Assembly: GCF_002813455.1 (NCBI RefSeq)
Contig: NZ_PHHE01000001.1
Span: 4,956,001-5,020,000, forward strand
Origin: Pseudomonas baetica
GTDB taxonomy: Bacteria; Pseudomonadota; Gammaproteobacteria; Pseudomonadales; Pseudomonadaceae
Direction of reading: 5' to 3'
Length of the DNA: 64,000 bases
In this document: positions 18,296 through 27,770 of the stretch, in pieces
Numbering within the stretch: position 1 is the first letter of the stretch
Layout: the number at the start of each line of letters is the position of its first letter
Position numbers and translations under genes: made by a program
Notes under the pieces: model-generated
Database searches by the model: none
What the model was told of the DNA's origin: nothing
Seen by the model: only the letters and a program-made list of their open reading frames with translations

Positions 18296-19050
18296 TACAC
18301 GGCCGCCTTGAAGTGCTTGGCGTAGCGCGGGCAGAGTTCGTCGCGCTTGAGCAGGATGAACACGTCGGCGACCTGGAAATCTTCGTCCCAGCATGGCTCG
18401 CCGCAGATCTTCGCGCCCAGACGCATGTAAGCCTTGAGCAGCGGCGGCATTTCGGCGATCACGTTGGATGGAATATCCAGGGTTGGCAGCGGTTTTTTTG
18501 GCTCCGCGCGCAGGTGTTCGGTGCACAGATAGCGCTCACGCAGACGCTGCATGATCGCGTGGGCCTGCACGCCGCCATCCTGCATCGGAATGCTCGCGCA
18601 ACCCATCAGGTAGCTGTAGCCGCCCTGATTCAACACTTCGGCGAGTTCGCCCCACAGTACGGCGATGGTGCCGCCGTTGCGGTAGGCCGGGTCGACGCAG
18701 GTGCGGCCGATTTCGAGGATCGGGCCTTTCAGGTGCGCGAGGCCATGCAGGCTGAATTCTTCTTCGCTGTAGAACTTGCCCAGGGTGCTGGCGGCAGTGT
18801 GATCAAGCAATCGCGTGGTCGCCACCAAGCGTCCGGTGTTCAGGTCACGCACGCCGATGTGGCTGCAGTGAACATCATAATCATCCATGTCCAGACCCAG
18901 TTCCGCGCCTTTCAGCTTGGCGTTGAATTCGCCGCTGAATACGCTGAAGCGCAAGGCCTGGGCTTGCTGCAAAGCTTGCGCGCCGATCAGGCGTTCGGCT
19001 TGCAGGCGGCGTTCATTGCCGGTGTCGCTGATGCGGGCGATCTGAGTCAT
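18295..19050 (-). CDS. olsB: L-ornithine N(alpha)-acyltransferase
   Basis: A 251-residue GNAT-fold acyltransferase that links a 3-hydroxyacyl group from ACP to ornithine, the first step of ornithine lipid synthesis. Family blocks [29 protein letters not shown] and [14 protein letters not shown] are present. It is the first gene of the olsBA pair. The gap from 19,051 to 19,203 upstream carries the promoter region of both this unit and the divergent gene. Confidence 0.9.
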   Translation of the reverse strand: MTQIARISDTGNERRLQAERLIGAQALQQAQALRFSVFSGEFNAKLKGAELGLDMDDYDVHCSHIGVRDLNTGRLVATTRLLDHTAASTLGKFYSEEEFSLHGLAHLKGPILEIGRTCVDPAYRNGGTIAVLWGELAEVLNQGGYSYLMGCASIPMQDGGVQAHAIMQRLRERYLCTEHLRAEPKKPLPTLDIPSNVIAEMPPLLKAYMRLGAKICGEPCWDEDFQVADVFILLKRDELCPRYAKHFKAAV

Positions 19051-19203
19051 GTGAATCTCCGTACGGGCCTTTAACCCGTCGTGGGTTGCAGCCGATCGAC
19101 TTTCTTTATGCAGCCGTGTTGTGCAAAGTCAGGCTATGTAGCCCCGGTGTCATCGCCATGAACGTTCGGTGATGCTTATATGACAGCCCACAAGGAGCCT
19201 CTT

Positions 19204-20082
19204 ATGCTCTGGTCAGATCTGCTTCAAAGCCGTGAACGATTGCCCGCCGTTGCTGACCTGGCGGAGGGTTTTGCGACGTTGTTGCAGCAACTGGGCAACG
19301 TCACGCCGTTCGAATTGGCGGTGGCGGGTGGCCGGCGGATGGCCACGCCGGGGCTGGCGTTTCTGGTCGGTTATCAAGCGGCGTTGCGCATGCTCTGGCC
19401 GAGCGCGCCGCTGAGCCTTGGAGCGTTGTGTGCGACAGAACAGCGCAGCTTGCGCCCGGCCGACATGCAGACACGGCTGACCGATTTGCGCCTGAGCGGG
19501 CGCAAGGATTTCGTCACCGCCGGCGATGCGGCGGACTGGCTGTTGATTGCTGCGCGCGGTGAATTGCCCGGTGAGGCGCCGCGCCTGAGTCTGGCGGTGG
19601 TATATCCCGGTGAGCCCGGTGTGACGCTGGAAAAACTACCCGCACTGCCGCTGATGCCGGACATCAGCCATGGCCGGCTGCACCTCGACAGCGCGCTGTG
19701 CGAGTTGCTCGCGGGGGATGGTTGGGATGCTTACGTCAAACCGTTTCGCACACTGGAAGATGTCTATGTGCTGAGTGCGATGACCGCGTGGTTGTATGGC
19801 GTCGGGCAGGACAGCGACTGGCCGCAGGCCCTGCAATTGCGCTTGCTGGCGCTGTTGGCCGGGTGTGCGGAAATGAGTCGGCAGTCGCCGAACAATCCGG
19901 CCGGGCATGTGTTGTTGGGTGGGCTGTTTGCGCAGTTTGATTCGTTGAAACCCGAGATCGATCAGGCGTTGGCTGGAGGCAGTCCGGAGTGGGCGGCGAT
20001 GTGGCAGCGCGATCAGTCGGTGATGCAATTGGCTTCGGGGGCCCGGGCCAAGCGGCTGGCCAAGGCTTTGGCGTTGAACTGA
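19204..20082 (+). CDS. Acyl-CoA dehydrogenase-like protein of unknown role
   Basis: A 292-residue protein. The ATG at 19,204 has AAGGAG well placed before it; an ATG at 19,180 is also in frame. It resembles proteins annotated as acyl-CoA dehydrogenase-like in pseudomonads: an internal GGRRMATPGLAFLVGYQAAL segment and a C-terminal all-helical part ending GARAKRLAKALALN. At 292 residues it is much shorter than a full acyl-CoA dehydrogenase (about 380 residues), and I see no clear FAD or catalytic-glutamate motif, so enzymatic activity is uncertain. Confidence 0.6.
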   Translation: MLWSDLLQSRERLPAVADLAEGFATLLQQLGNVTPFELAVAGGRRMATPGLAFLVGYQAALRMLWPSAPLSLGALCATEQRSLRPADMQTRLTDLRLSGRKDFVTAGDAADWLLIAARGELPGEAPRLSLAVVYPGEPGVTLEKLPALPLMPDISHGRLHLDSALCELLAGDGWDAYVKPFRTLEDVYVLSAMTAWLYGVGQDSDWPQALQLRLLALLAGCAEMSRQSPNNPAGHVLLGGLFAQFDSLKPEIDQALAGGSPEWAAMWQRDQSVMQLASGARAKRLAKALALN

Positions 20083-20087
20083 CTGGC

Positions 20088-20180
20088 CTTTTCGCGAGCA
20101 GGCTCGCTCCCACAGTTAATCGAGTTTCTTCAGTTGGAATGCGATCAAGCTGTGGGAGCGAGCCTGCTCGCGAAGGCGGC
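20088..20180. repeat. REPIN
   Basis: Inverted REP pair (TTTTCGCGAGCAGGCTCGCT, then AGCGAGCCTGCTCGCGAAGG) between two co-directional genes. Confidence 0.9.
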
Positions 20181-20249
20181 CTCAACATCAACACACATCT
20201 GTCATAAACCCCGACTACCCTCAGCAGGTTCTCCCCCAGAGCCCTCACC

Positions 20250-21329
20250 ATGTTCAAAGGTCTGTCCCTGCTTCTGCTGCTGATCAGTTTCACGGTTCAG
20301 GCCTCCGATGAGCAGTGGCCCGGCGAACAATGGCCGGTCGGCCCACAGATCACGGCGATTAAAGACCTTGAGACCTACGCCTTCGCGCCCCGCGACGACA
20401 ACACTCGCCAAGGCATCCGCACCGACGCATTGCTGATCATTCGCGACGGCCAAATCATCTACGAACGCTACGCCGGCCCGACCACCGAGCAAACCTCGCA
20501 CCTGACCTGGTCGATCAGCAAAAGCCTGATGGCCTGCGTACTCGGCGTGGCTTACGGCGAAGGTCTGTTCAAACTTGAAGACGCCGCCGTGAAGTTCTAC
20601 CCGGCGCTGGAGAAACACCCGGCCATCACCCTCGCCAATCTGCTGCACTGGGCTTCGGGGATCGACTGGCAGGAAGATTACGAATATGCGCCACTGAAAT
20701 CCTCGGTGGTGGCGATGCTCTATACCCGGGGCCATCGCGACATGGCCGCGTTCACCGCCGATCACGATGCTTACGCCGAACCGGGGCAGGCCTTCCGTTA
20801 TTCCAGCGGCGACAGCAATCTGTTGGCGGCAGCGTTGAAATCCATCGTCGGCCCGCAGCGTTATCCCGATTATCCGTGGACGGCTTTGTTCGAGCCTTTG
20901 GGCATACGCCATGCAGTGTGGGAAACCGATGCCAATGGCACGTTCGTCGCCTCGTCTTACGCCTATCTCACTGCGCGGGATCTGGCGCGGGTCGGTCTGT
21001 TGATTTCCCGCGACGGACGCTGGAAAGACCGGCAATTGCTGCCCAAGGACTGGGTCGCGTTCAACCTCAAGCCTTTCGCCGGTTACAAGGCCCAGCAGGA
21101 CGAAGCCGTCCCCGGCGGCCACTGGTGGCTCAATCGCCCGGCGGACGGCGCGCCATCGCCGTGGCCCGACGCACCGCCCGATACCTTCGCCGCGCTCGGC
21201 CATTGGGGCCAGGCTTTGTACGTGATCCCCAGCGAAAAACTGGTCATCGTGCGCTACGCCGATGATCGTGACGGCAGCTACAGCCATCACGAACTGCTCA
21301 AACACGTGCTGAAGGCGGTGCAGCCATGA
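20250..21329 (+). CDS. Serine hydrolase, beta-lactamase class C-like
   Basis: A 359-residue exported protein. A signal peptide (FKGLSLLLLLISFTVQAS) precedes a penicillin-binding-protein/class C beta-lactamase fold. The SxxK motif is in TWSISKSLMA, the YxN-like motif is YSSGDSN, and the third motif region is near LGHWGQALYVIP. Proteins of this type include esterases, peptidases and lactamases, so a resistance role should not be assumed. The last 4 bases overlap the next gene, implying coupled translation. Confidence 0.85.
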   Translation: MFKGLSLLLLLISFTVQASDEQWPGEQWPVGPQITAIKDLETYAFAPRDDNTRQGIRTDALLIIRDGQIIYERYAGPTTEQTSHLTWSISKSLMACVLGVAYGEGLFKLEDAAVKFYPALEKHPAITLANLLHWASGIDWQEDYEYAPLKSSVVAMLYTRGHRDMAAFTADHDAYAEPGQAFRYSSGDSNLLAAALKSIVGPQRYPDYPWTALFEPLGIRHAVWETDANGTFVASSYAYLTARDLARVGLLISRDGRWKDRQLLPKDWVAFNLKPFAGYKAQQDEAVPGGHWWLNRPADGAPSPWPDAPPDTFAALGHWGQALYVIPSEKLVIVRYADDRDGSYSHHELLKHVLKAVQP

Positions 21330-21622
21330 AGCGCTTCTTGCTGTTAATGCTGGTCCTGCTGCTCGGCTGGATCGTCTATGAGCGCGAAAACCTGTGGGCC
21401 TTCCCCGACATCATCAGCGCCTATACCGCCAAGGAATATTGTTCGTGTCGCTACGTGATGAACAACGACGCCGAGTATTGCCGGGGCTATGTGAAACAGT
21501 GGCTGCCCACCAGCGGGTTCAGCGATGACAGCGCGAGCAAGACCATCACCGTCAGCGGCATGGGCCGCCACAACAATGCGCAATGGCAAAGCGAGCGTCA
21601 GGGCTGCCGGCTCAATCCCTGA
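21326..21622 (+). CDS. Small exported protein, coupled to the serine hydrolase
   Basis: A 98-residue protein with one N-terminal hydrophobic segment (FLLLMLVLLLGWIVY), probably a signal anchor, followed by a soluble part with four cysteines (EYCSCRY, EYCRGY, RQGCRLNP) that could form disulfides in the periplasm. I do not recognise a characterised family; relatives next to beta-lactamase-like genes are often labelled amidase without evidence. The ATGA overlap with the preceding stop argues for joint expression. Confidence 0.75.
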   Translation: MKRFLLLMLVLLLGWIVYERENLWAFPDIISAYTAKEYCSCRYVMNNDAEYCRGYVKQWLPTSGFSDDSASKTITVSGMGRHNNAQWQSERQGCRLNP

Positions 21623-21640
21623 AAACACCCGATTGTTTTT

Positions 21641-21730
21641 TGTGGGAGCGAGCCTGCTCGCGAATGCAATAGCAGGCGCACCTTCTCTGTTGAGGCAGGT
21701 GACGTCTTCGCGAGCAGGCTCGCTCCCACC
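21641..21730. repeat. REPIN
   Basis: Inverted REP pair (TGTGGGAGCGAGCCTGCTCG and its complement) between two co-directional genes. Confidence 0.9.
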
Positions 21731-21806
21731 GGGTGTGATCTTCAGTTTGCAATAACAGCGTGGGCGGTTAAGGTTCGTGCAGGTTTATCGTCCCCACGAG
21801 TCTTCA

Positions 21807-22397
21807 ATGTTCAACCGCTCCCTCTGCAAAACCCTGTCGAGCCTGTTGTTGGCTGCCGCTGCGCTGCCGGCCCAGGCCAATTGGTATCTGGATGGCGAGT
21901 CATCGCGGCTGTCGTTCGTCAGCACGAAAAACGCCCATGTTTCCGAAGTTCAGCGTTTTCTGGTGCTGCACGGCAAAGTCGACCCCAACGGTCGCGCCGA
22001 GGTCGAAGTCGAACTGGATTCGATCAACAGTGGCATCCCGCTGCGCGACGAGCGCATGCGTAAAGAGCTGTTCCAGATCGAGCAATTCCCCGACGCGACC
22101 ATCACTACGCAAATCGATCTGCGCCCGATCAACGACCTGGCCCCCGGTGCGCAGCTGGAGTTACGCCTGCCGCTGACCGTCAACCTGCACGGCAAGCAGC
22201 ACGAATACCCGGCCGAGTTGCTGGCAACGCGTCTCGATGACCGGCGCTTTCAGGTGGTGACGCTGGAGCCGCTGGTGATCAACGCCGAGGATTTCGATCT
22301 CGTCCCAGGGCTGGAAAGCCTGCGCAAACTGGCCGACCTGTCGGCCATCAGTCTGTCGGTACCGGTGGGTGCGGTGCTGATTTTCACGGCGCGCTGA
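21807..22397 (+). CDS. YceI-family periplasmic protein
   Basis: A 196-residue protein with a signal peptide ending PAQANWYLDGESSRLSF. The lipocalin-like YceI pattern is clear: NSGIPLRDERMRKELF and FPDATITTQIDL. YceI proteins bind isoprenoid-type lipids in the periplasm. The frame opens at 21,777 but ATG 21,807 gives the proper leader. The clsB start follows its stop by one base, so the two are likely co-expressed. Confidence 0.87.
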   Translation: MFNRSLCKTLSSLLLAAAALPAQANWYLDGESSRLSFVSTKNAHVSEVQRFLVLHGKVDPNGRAEVEVELDSINSGIPLRDERMRKELFQIEQFPDATITTQIDLRPINDLAPGAQLELRLPLTVNLHGKQHEYPAELLATRLDDRRFQVVTLEPLVINAEDFDLVPGLESLRKLADLSAISLSVPVGAVLIFTAR

Positions 22398-22398
22398 A

Positions 22399-23556
22399 AT
22401 GCGCGGTGCGATCTTCCCTTGGCGTGACGGCAACCGTTTCGAACTGTTGATCGACGGCCCGCAATTTTTCCCGCGCATGCTGGTGGAGATTGCCCGCGCC
22501 CAAGAGCAGGTCGAGCTGGAGTTGTATCTGGTCGAGGCGGGCGCCTGTGCCGAAGCCGTGGTGCAGGTACTGGTGCAAGCCGCCGAGCGCGGCGTGCGGG
22601 TGCGCTGCCTGTTCGATGATTACGGCAGCCTCGCGTTTACTCTCACTCTGCGTCAGCGCCTGATTCAGGCTGGCGTTGAACTGCGTTTTTACAATCGTCT
22701 GAGCTGGCGGCGCTGGGTCGGCAATTTTTATCGTGATCACCGCAAATTGCTGTTGGTCGATCAGCGTCTGGCGGTGGTCGGTGGCACCGGTGTTACCGAT
22801 GAGTTCTGGACACCCGATACAGACACCAGTGAATGGCACGAAGTGATGGTGGAAATCACCGGCCCGCTGGTGCTCGACTGGCAGGTGCTGTTCGACCGCC
22901 AGTGGATCGCCAACCGTCATCGGCGGGCGTGGAAACCGTCGGCGCATGTCGGCCTGCCACGCTTGCCCAAGGTGCCGGACATGGGCGAAGGCATGGGTCG
23001 CGTGGCCTATGCCGATGCCCGCCAGCACCGCGACATTCTGCAATCGCTGTTCCGCGCATTGAACAGCGGGCAGCAACGCATCTGGATGGCCACGCCGTAT
23101 TTCCTGCCCACCTGGAATATCCGTCGCTCCTTGCGCAAAGCCGCCGCTCGCGGTGTCGACGTGCGCTTGCTGCTGACCGGGCCGCGCACCGATCACCCGT
23201 CGGTGCGCTACGCCGGGCATCGTTATTACCCGCGCCTGCTCAAGGCCGGGGTGCAGATCTTCGAATATCAGCCGTGCTTCCTGCACCTGAAAATGGTGCT
23301 GGTGGACGACTGGGTCAGCATCGGCTCGTGCAACTTCGATCACTGGAACCTGCGCTTCAATCTGGAGGCCAATCTTGAGGCGCTCGATCCGTCGTTGACG
23401 GCAGCGGTGGTGGCGAGTTTCGAGAAAGACTTCGGCTTGAGTCAGCGGGTGAGTCTGGAGGAATGGCGGAAGCGGCCATTGTGGCGGCGGGTGAAGCAGA
23501 GGGTTTGGGGCTGGGTGGATCGCTTGGTGGTCAACATTCTCGACAGACGCGGTTAA
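22399..23556 (+). CDS. clsB: Cardiolipin synthase B-type phospholipase D family protein
   Basis: A 385-residue protein with two phospholipase D HKD motifs: DHRKLLLVDQRLAVVGGTG near residue 115 and HLKMVLVDDWVSIGSCNFD near residue 295. Length and the lack of N-terminal membrane helices match ClsB, which makes cardiolipin from phosphatidylglycerol and another phospholipid. It begins one base after yceI, which suggests joint expression of envelope-lipid functions. Confidence 0.88.
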   Translation: MRGAIFPWRDGNRFELLIDGPQFFPRMLVEIARAQEQVELELYLVEAGACAEAVVQVLVQAAERGVRVRCLFDDYGSLAFTLTLRQRLIQAGVELRFYNRLSWRRWVGNFYRDHRKLLLVDQRLAVVGGTGVTDEFWTPDTDTSEWHEVMVEITGPLVLDWQVLFDRQWIANRHRRAWKPSAHVGLPRLPKVPDMGEGMGRVAYADARQHRDILQSLFRALNSGQQRIWMATPYFLPTWNIRRSLRKAAARGVDVRLLLTGPRTDHPSVRYAGHRYYPRLLKAGVQIFEYQPCFLHLKMVLVDDWVSIGSCNFDHWNLRFNLEANLEALDPSLTAAVVASFEKDFGLSQRVSLEEWRKRPLWRRVKQRVWGWVDRLVVNILDRRG

Positions 23557-23583
23557 CGCCAATTCCGAAACCAGTGGATTCCA

Positions 23584-23674
23584 ATGTGGGAGGGGGCTTG
23601 CTCCCGAAGGCGGCATGTCATTCAGCATTTATTTAGCTGATACACCGCATTCGGGAGCAAGCCCCCTCCCACAA
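23584..23674. repeat. REPIN, variant core
   Basis: An inverted pair with core GTGGGAGGGGGCTTGCTCCC, where the arm reads GGGAGG...CTCCC instead of GCGGG...CTCGC. It is a distinct subtype of the same REP family. Confidence 0.88.
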
Positions 23675-23709
23675 AGGCCCTTCTCACACGGGCATTTGTT
23701 CCTGAAAAA

Positions 23710-26001
23710 CTACAGCAGTTCGAAACTCTGCTGCTTCACGTCCTGCGAATCCAGGCCGATCTGCACGTTGAACTTGCCAGGCTCTGCCGCGTACTTGAGC
23801 TGGGCGTTGTAGAACTTCAGGTCATCCTCAGTGATGGTGAAGTGCACGACTTTCTGTTCACCGGCCTTGAGCATGATTTTCTGGAAGTTCTTCAGTTCTT
23901 TCACCGGGCGGATCATCGAACCGGTGACGTCCTGAATGTACAACTGCACCACGGTTTCGCCGTCACGCGTGCCGGTGTTCTTCACCATGACGCTGGCGTC
24001 GAGCTTGCCGGTGGCGTTCAGGGTGGTCGACGACAGCGCCATGTCGTTCAGGCTGAAATCGGTGTAGCTCAGGCCATAGCCGAACGGGAACAGCGGGCCG
24101 GTCGTGTCATCGAAATACTGCGAGGTGTAGTTGCCCGGTTTGCCCGGCGTGAACGGTCGGCCAATGCTCAGGTGGTTGTAGTAGGTCGGGATCTGCCCCA
24201 CGGAACGCGGGAAGGTCACCGGCAGTTTGCCCGACGGGTTGTAGTCGCCGAACAGCACGTCAGCGATGGCGTTGCCGCCCTCGGTGCCGCTAAACCAGGT
24301 TTCCAGAATCGCGTCGGCCGACTGATTCTCTTCGAGAATGGTCAGCGGACGGCCGTTCATCAGCACCAGCACCAGCGGTTTGCCGGTGGCTTTCAGGGCA
24401 CGGATCAGCTCGCGCTGGGTCTCCGGGATGTTCAGGTCGGTACGGCTCGACGACTCGTGGGACATGCCGCGGGACTCGCCCACCGCTGCAACGATCACGT
24501 CAGCGTCCTTGGCGGCTTTCACCGCTTCGTCGATCAGCACGTTGGCCGGGCGCGGATCATCCACCACTTCCGGGGCATCGAAGTTGAGGAAGTTGAGGTA
24601 GTCGAGCACCTTCTTGTCGCTGGTGATGTTGGCGCCACGGGCGTAGATCAGGTTCGCCTTGTCGCCGATCACCGAGCTCATGCCATCGAACAGCGTCACC
24701 GATTGCGCCGGCTTACCCGCCGCCGCCCAACTGCCCATCATGTCGATTGGCGCTTTGGCCAACGGGCCGACCAAGGCGACTTTCGCGGTTTTCTTCAGCG
24801 GCAGGGTTTCGTTCTGGTTCTTCAGCAGCACCAGGCTGCGGCGTGCCACTTCACGGGCATCGGCGCGGTGCAGACGGCTGTCGGCGTAGGTGTCGGCCGG
24901 ATCGTCTTCAGCCTTGCCGATGCGCAGGTACGGGTCCTTGAACAGGCCCATGTCGTACTTGGCGGCGAGGACTTCGCGCACGGCGTTGTCGATGTGTTTC
25001 TGTTCGATCTCGCCGGACTTGAGCAGCCCCGGCAGCTCTTTGCCGTAGAGGGTGTCGTTCATGCTCATGTCGATGCCGGCCTTGATTGCCAGCTTCGCCG
25101 CTTCCCGCCCGTCGCGGGCCACGCCGTGCTTGATCAGCTCGAAGATCGCGCCGTGGTCGCTGACCGCCAGGCCCTTGAAGCCCCAGTCCCTGCGCAGCAG
25201 ATCGTTCATCAGCCAAGTGTCGGCGGTGGCCGGGATACCGTTGATCGAGTTCAACGCCACCATCACCCCGCCGGCGCCGGCATCGATCGCCGCGCGGTAG
25301 GGTGGCAGGTAGTCCTGGTACATCTTCACCGGGCTCATGTCGACGGTGTTGTAGTCGCGACCGCCCTCGACCGCGCCGTACAGGGCGAAGTGCTTGACGC
25401 TGGCCATGATGCTGTCGGCGGCGCTCGGGGTTTCGCCCTGATAGGCCTTGACCATGACTCTGGCGATGCGTGAGGTCAGGTAGGTGTCTTCACCAAAACC
25501 TTCGGAGCTGCGGCCCCAGCGCGGATCGCGGGAGATATCGACCATCGGTGCAAAAGTGATGTCGAGGCTGTCGGCGGCGGCTTCTTTGGCAGCAACGCGG
25601 CCGGACTGGCCGATGGCGTCCATGTCCCAGCTCGACGCCAGGGCCAGTGGAATCGGGAAAATCGTCCGGTGACCGTGGATCACGTCGTAGGCGAAAAACA
25701 TCGGAATCTTCAGACGGCTGCGCATGGCAGCGTCCTGCATTGGACGGTTTTCCGCGCGGGTGATCGAGTTGAACGTGCCGCCGATGTTGCCAGCGGCGAT
25801 TTCTTTGCGGATCAACTCGCGGGGCATTTCCGGGCCGATGCTGATCAGACGCAACTGGCCGATCTTTTCGTCGAGAGTCATTTGCTTCATCAGATTAGTG
25901 ATGAAGGCGTCCTTGTTTTCCAGGGGGACCGGGGTCTCAGCGGCCAGTACTTGATGACTGGCCAGGCTGACGAGCAGACCCAGCAAACACAGCTTCTTCA
26001 T
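23710..26001 (-). CDS. bglX: Periplasmic beta-glucosidase, GH3
   Basis: A 763-residue glycoside hydrolase family 3 enzyme like E. coli BglX, removing beta-linked glucose from oligosaccharides in the periplasm. The signal peptide is MKKLCLLGLLVSLASHQVLA from ATG 26,001. The catalytic nucleophile is the aspartate in GLAVSDHGAIFEL; other family blocks are DPRWGRSSEGFGEDTYL and the C-terminal fibronectin III-like domain ending near DDLKFYNAQLKY. Transcription is opposite to the preceding genes. The 262 bases upstream contain no recognisable gene. Confidence 0.92.
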   Translation of the reverse strand: MKKLCLLGLLVSLASHQVLAAETPVPLENKDAFITNLMKQMTLDEKIGQLRLISIGPEMPRELIRKEIAAGNIGGTFNSITRAENRPMQDAAMRSRLKIPMFFAYDVIHGHRTIFPIPLALASSWDMDAIGQSGRVAAKEAAADSLDITFAPMVDISRDPRWGRSSEGFGEDTYLTSRIARVMVKAYQGETPSAADSIMASVKHFALYGAVEGGRDYNTVDMSPVKMYQDYLPPYRAAIDAGAGGVMVALNSINGIPATADTWLMNDLLRRDWGFKGLAVSDHGAIFELIKHGVARDGREAAKLAIKAGIDMSMNDTLYGKELPGLLKSGEIEQKHIDNAVREVLAAKYDMGLFKDPYLRIGKAEDDPADTYADSRLHRADAREVARRSLVLLKNQNETLPLKKTAKVALVGPLAKAPIDMMGSWAAAGKPAQSVTLFDGMSSVIGDKANLIYARGANITSDKKVLDYLNFLNFDAPEVVDDPRPANVLIDEAVKAAKDADVIVAAVGESRGMSHESSSRTDLNIPETQRELIRALKATGKPLVLVLMNGRPLTILEENQSADAILETWFSGTEGGNAIADVLFGDYNPSGKLPVTFPRSVGQIPTYYNHLSIGRPFTPGKPGNYTSQYFDDTTGPLFPFGYGLSYTDFSLNDMALSSTTLNATGKLDASVMVKNTGTRDGETVVQLYIQDVTGSMIRPVKELKNFQKIMLKAGEQKVVHFTITEDDLKFYNAQLKYAAEPGKFNVQIGLDSQDVKQQSFELL

Positions 26002-26263
26002 GAATATTTTTCTCAAGGGCGCAAACGGCATTGCAATGCCGGCCAGCCAAAATGTAGGGAGCGACTATTGTTGTTCGGGTGCGGGCGCAAAAAACACTCA
26101 GCCAAAATACGACAATCGACAGTTGGCAGCGTCTGCGCAGGGCCTCTTTTTAGCCCATCGGCCCGTTGCAATCCAGTAGCGCCGCCGATTATGCCCCAAG
26201 AGCCGGTCCCGAATGTTTCGCGGGCGGTTTTTAAAATGAAATGTGCCAGGGAGCATCACTGTG

Positions 26264-26872
26264 ATGAATGTAAGTCCAACCTTTCGCTCGCGTTTTCAGG
26301 TTGCCACGTTGCTGGTACTGGCAACGCTATTGACCGCGTGTGGGATCAACAACATCCCGACCCTCGACGAGCAGGCCAAGGCTGCGTGGGGCCAGGTGCA
26401 GAACCAGTACCAGCGCCGCGCTGACCTGATTCCCAATCTGGTGGAAACGGTGAAGGGCTATGCCGCCCACGAGAAGGAAACCCTGACTGCGGTGATTGAG
26501 GCCCGGGCCAAAGCCACGTCGATTCAGGTCGATGCCAATACCCTCGACAATCCCGAAAAGCTCAAGCAGTACCAGCAGGCGCAGGATCAGCTGAGCGGCG
26601 CGTTGAGTCGCTTGATGGTGGTCTCCGAGCGTTACCCGGACCTGAAGGCCAACCAGAACTTCCTCGCCCTGCAATCGCAGCTTGAAGGCACGGAAAATCG
26701 CATCGCCGTGGCGCGGCGCGATTTCATTCTGGCGGTGCAGAAATACAACACTGAGATCCGCACCTTCCCTGGTCGTCTCTGGCACAGCGTGATGTACAGC
26801 GACTTGCCGGTCCGCGAGACCTTCGAAGCCACTACGCCGGATGCCGATAAGGCACCCCAGGTTAAATTCTGA
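26264..26872 (+). CDS. LemA-family lipoprotein
   Basis: A 202-residue LemA-type protein with lipobox LLTACGINNIP. The core QNQYQRRADLIPNLVETVKG and the terminal DFILAVQKYNTEIRTFPG are the family signature. The ATG at 26,264 is preferred (GGGAG upstream); one at 26,243 is in frame. LemA proteins are coiled-coil envelope proteins of unclear function, usually next to TPM-domain genes, as here. Confidence 0.9.
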   Translation: MNVSPTFRSRFQVATLLVLATLLTACGINNIPTLDEQAKAAWGQVQNQYQRRADLIPNLVETVKGYAAHEKETLTAVIEARAKATSIQVDANTLDNPEKLKQYQQAQDQLSGALSRLMVVSERYPDLKANQNFLALQSQLEGTENRIAVARRDFILAVQKYNTEIRTFPGRLWHSVMYSDLPVRETFEATTPDADKAPQVKF

Positions 26873-26881
26873 ACACAAACC

Positions 26882-26966
26882 TGTAGGAGCTGCCGCAGGC
26901 TGCGATCGTTTGACGTGGGTCTTACAAGCAAGATCAAAAGATCGCAGCCCGCGGCAGCTCCTGCAG
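26882..26966. repeat. REPIN of a second REP family
   Basis: Inverted copies of GTAGGAGCTGCCGCAGGCTG separated by about 35 bases, ending GCGGCAGCTCCTGCAG. This core is unrelated to the GTGGGAGCGGGC class and is the same type that flanks the insertion sequence at 40.7-42.2 kb. Confidence 0.88.
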
Positions 26967-26978
26967 GGGGGGATATCC

Positions 26979-27737
26979 ATGCGTGTGTTGAAAATGGGCC
27001 TGGTGCTGATGCTGTGGCTGTTCGCCGTCAGCGCCCGGGCCGAGTTGACGTTCCCGGCGCTGAGCGGGCGGGTGGTGGACGAGGCGCAGATGCTCGAGCC
27101 ATCGGTGCGTGCGCAACTGAGCCAGCAGTTGCAGGCCCATGAGCAGGCGACGGGCGAGCAGTTGGTTGTGGTCACCCTGCCGGATCTGCAGGGCACCACC
27201 ATCGAGGACTACGGCGTCCAGCTTGGCCGTCACTGGGGCATCGGGCAGAAGGACAAAAACAACGGCGCACTGCTGATCGTCGCCCGCGACGAGCGCAAAC
27301 TGCGCATCGAAGTCGGTTATGGCCTGGAAGACCGGCTGACCGATGCGCAAACCTCAGTGATCATTCATCAAGTCATTACGCCTGCCTTCAAGACCGGCAA
27401 TTTCAGCAAGGGCATCAGCGACGGCGTGGCGGCGATGCTGGTGGTATTGGGCGGTAATCCGCTGGACGAGCCGTCGACGGTGTACGAATCCAGTGGTGAT
27501 CCGCAGAGTGATTTCATCTCCCGGCACCCGGCCTTGTTCGTGTTTCTGGTGATGTTGTTCATCCTGACGGTGTTTGTCTGCCAGATGCTCGGTATCCTTC
27601 CCGCCGGCCGTGGCGGCTCCGGTGGCTCGGGCGGCGGCTTTGGTGGGGGGGGCGGATTTGGCGGCGGTGGTGGAGGCGGTGGCTTCAGCGGCGGCGGGGG
27701 CAGTTTCGGCGGCGGTGGTTCGTCCGGCGGCTGGTGA
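26979..27737 (+). CDS. TPM-domain (YgcG-like) membrane protein with Gly-rich tail
   Basis: A 252-residue protein with a signal peptide (MGLVLMLWLFAVSARA), a TPM phosphatase-like domain (ALSGRVVDEAQMLEP, EDYGVQLGRHWGIGQKDKNNG and IEVGYGLEDRLTD), one membrane helix (LFVFLVMLFILTVFVC) and a glycine/serine-rich C-terminus ending GGSSGGW. This is the typical YgcG plan. The opening to 26,841 reads through the REPIN and is rejected. It stands between the LemA gene and a second TPM gene. Confidence 0.88.
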   Translation: MRVLKMGLVLMLWLFAVSARAELTFPALSGRVVDEAQMLEPSVRAQLSQQLQAHEQATGEQLVVVTLPDLQGTTIEDYGVQLGRHWGIGQKDKNNGALLIVARDERKLRIEVGYGLEDRLTDAQTSVIIHQVITPAFKTGNFSKGISDGVAAMLVVLGGNPLDEPSTVYESSGDPQSDFISRHPALFVFLVMLFILTVFVCQMLGILPAGRGGSGGSGGGFGGGGGFGGGGGGGGFSGGGGSFGGGGSSGGW

Positions 27738-27770
27738 GCACACAACAATAATGAGCAGGCACTCTTTGAC

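Noticed and set aside
20250..21329. Annotation of the serine hydrolase as a beta-lactamase resistance gene
   Set aside because: Only the general SxxK/Y-x-x fold is visible; such proteins are usually esterases or peptidases.
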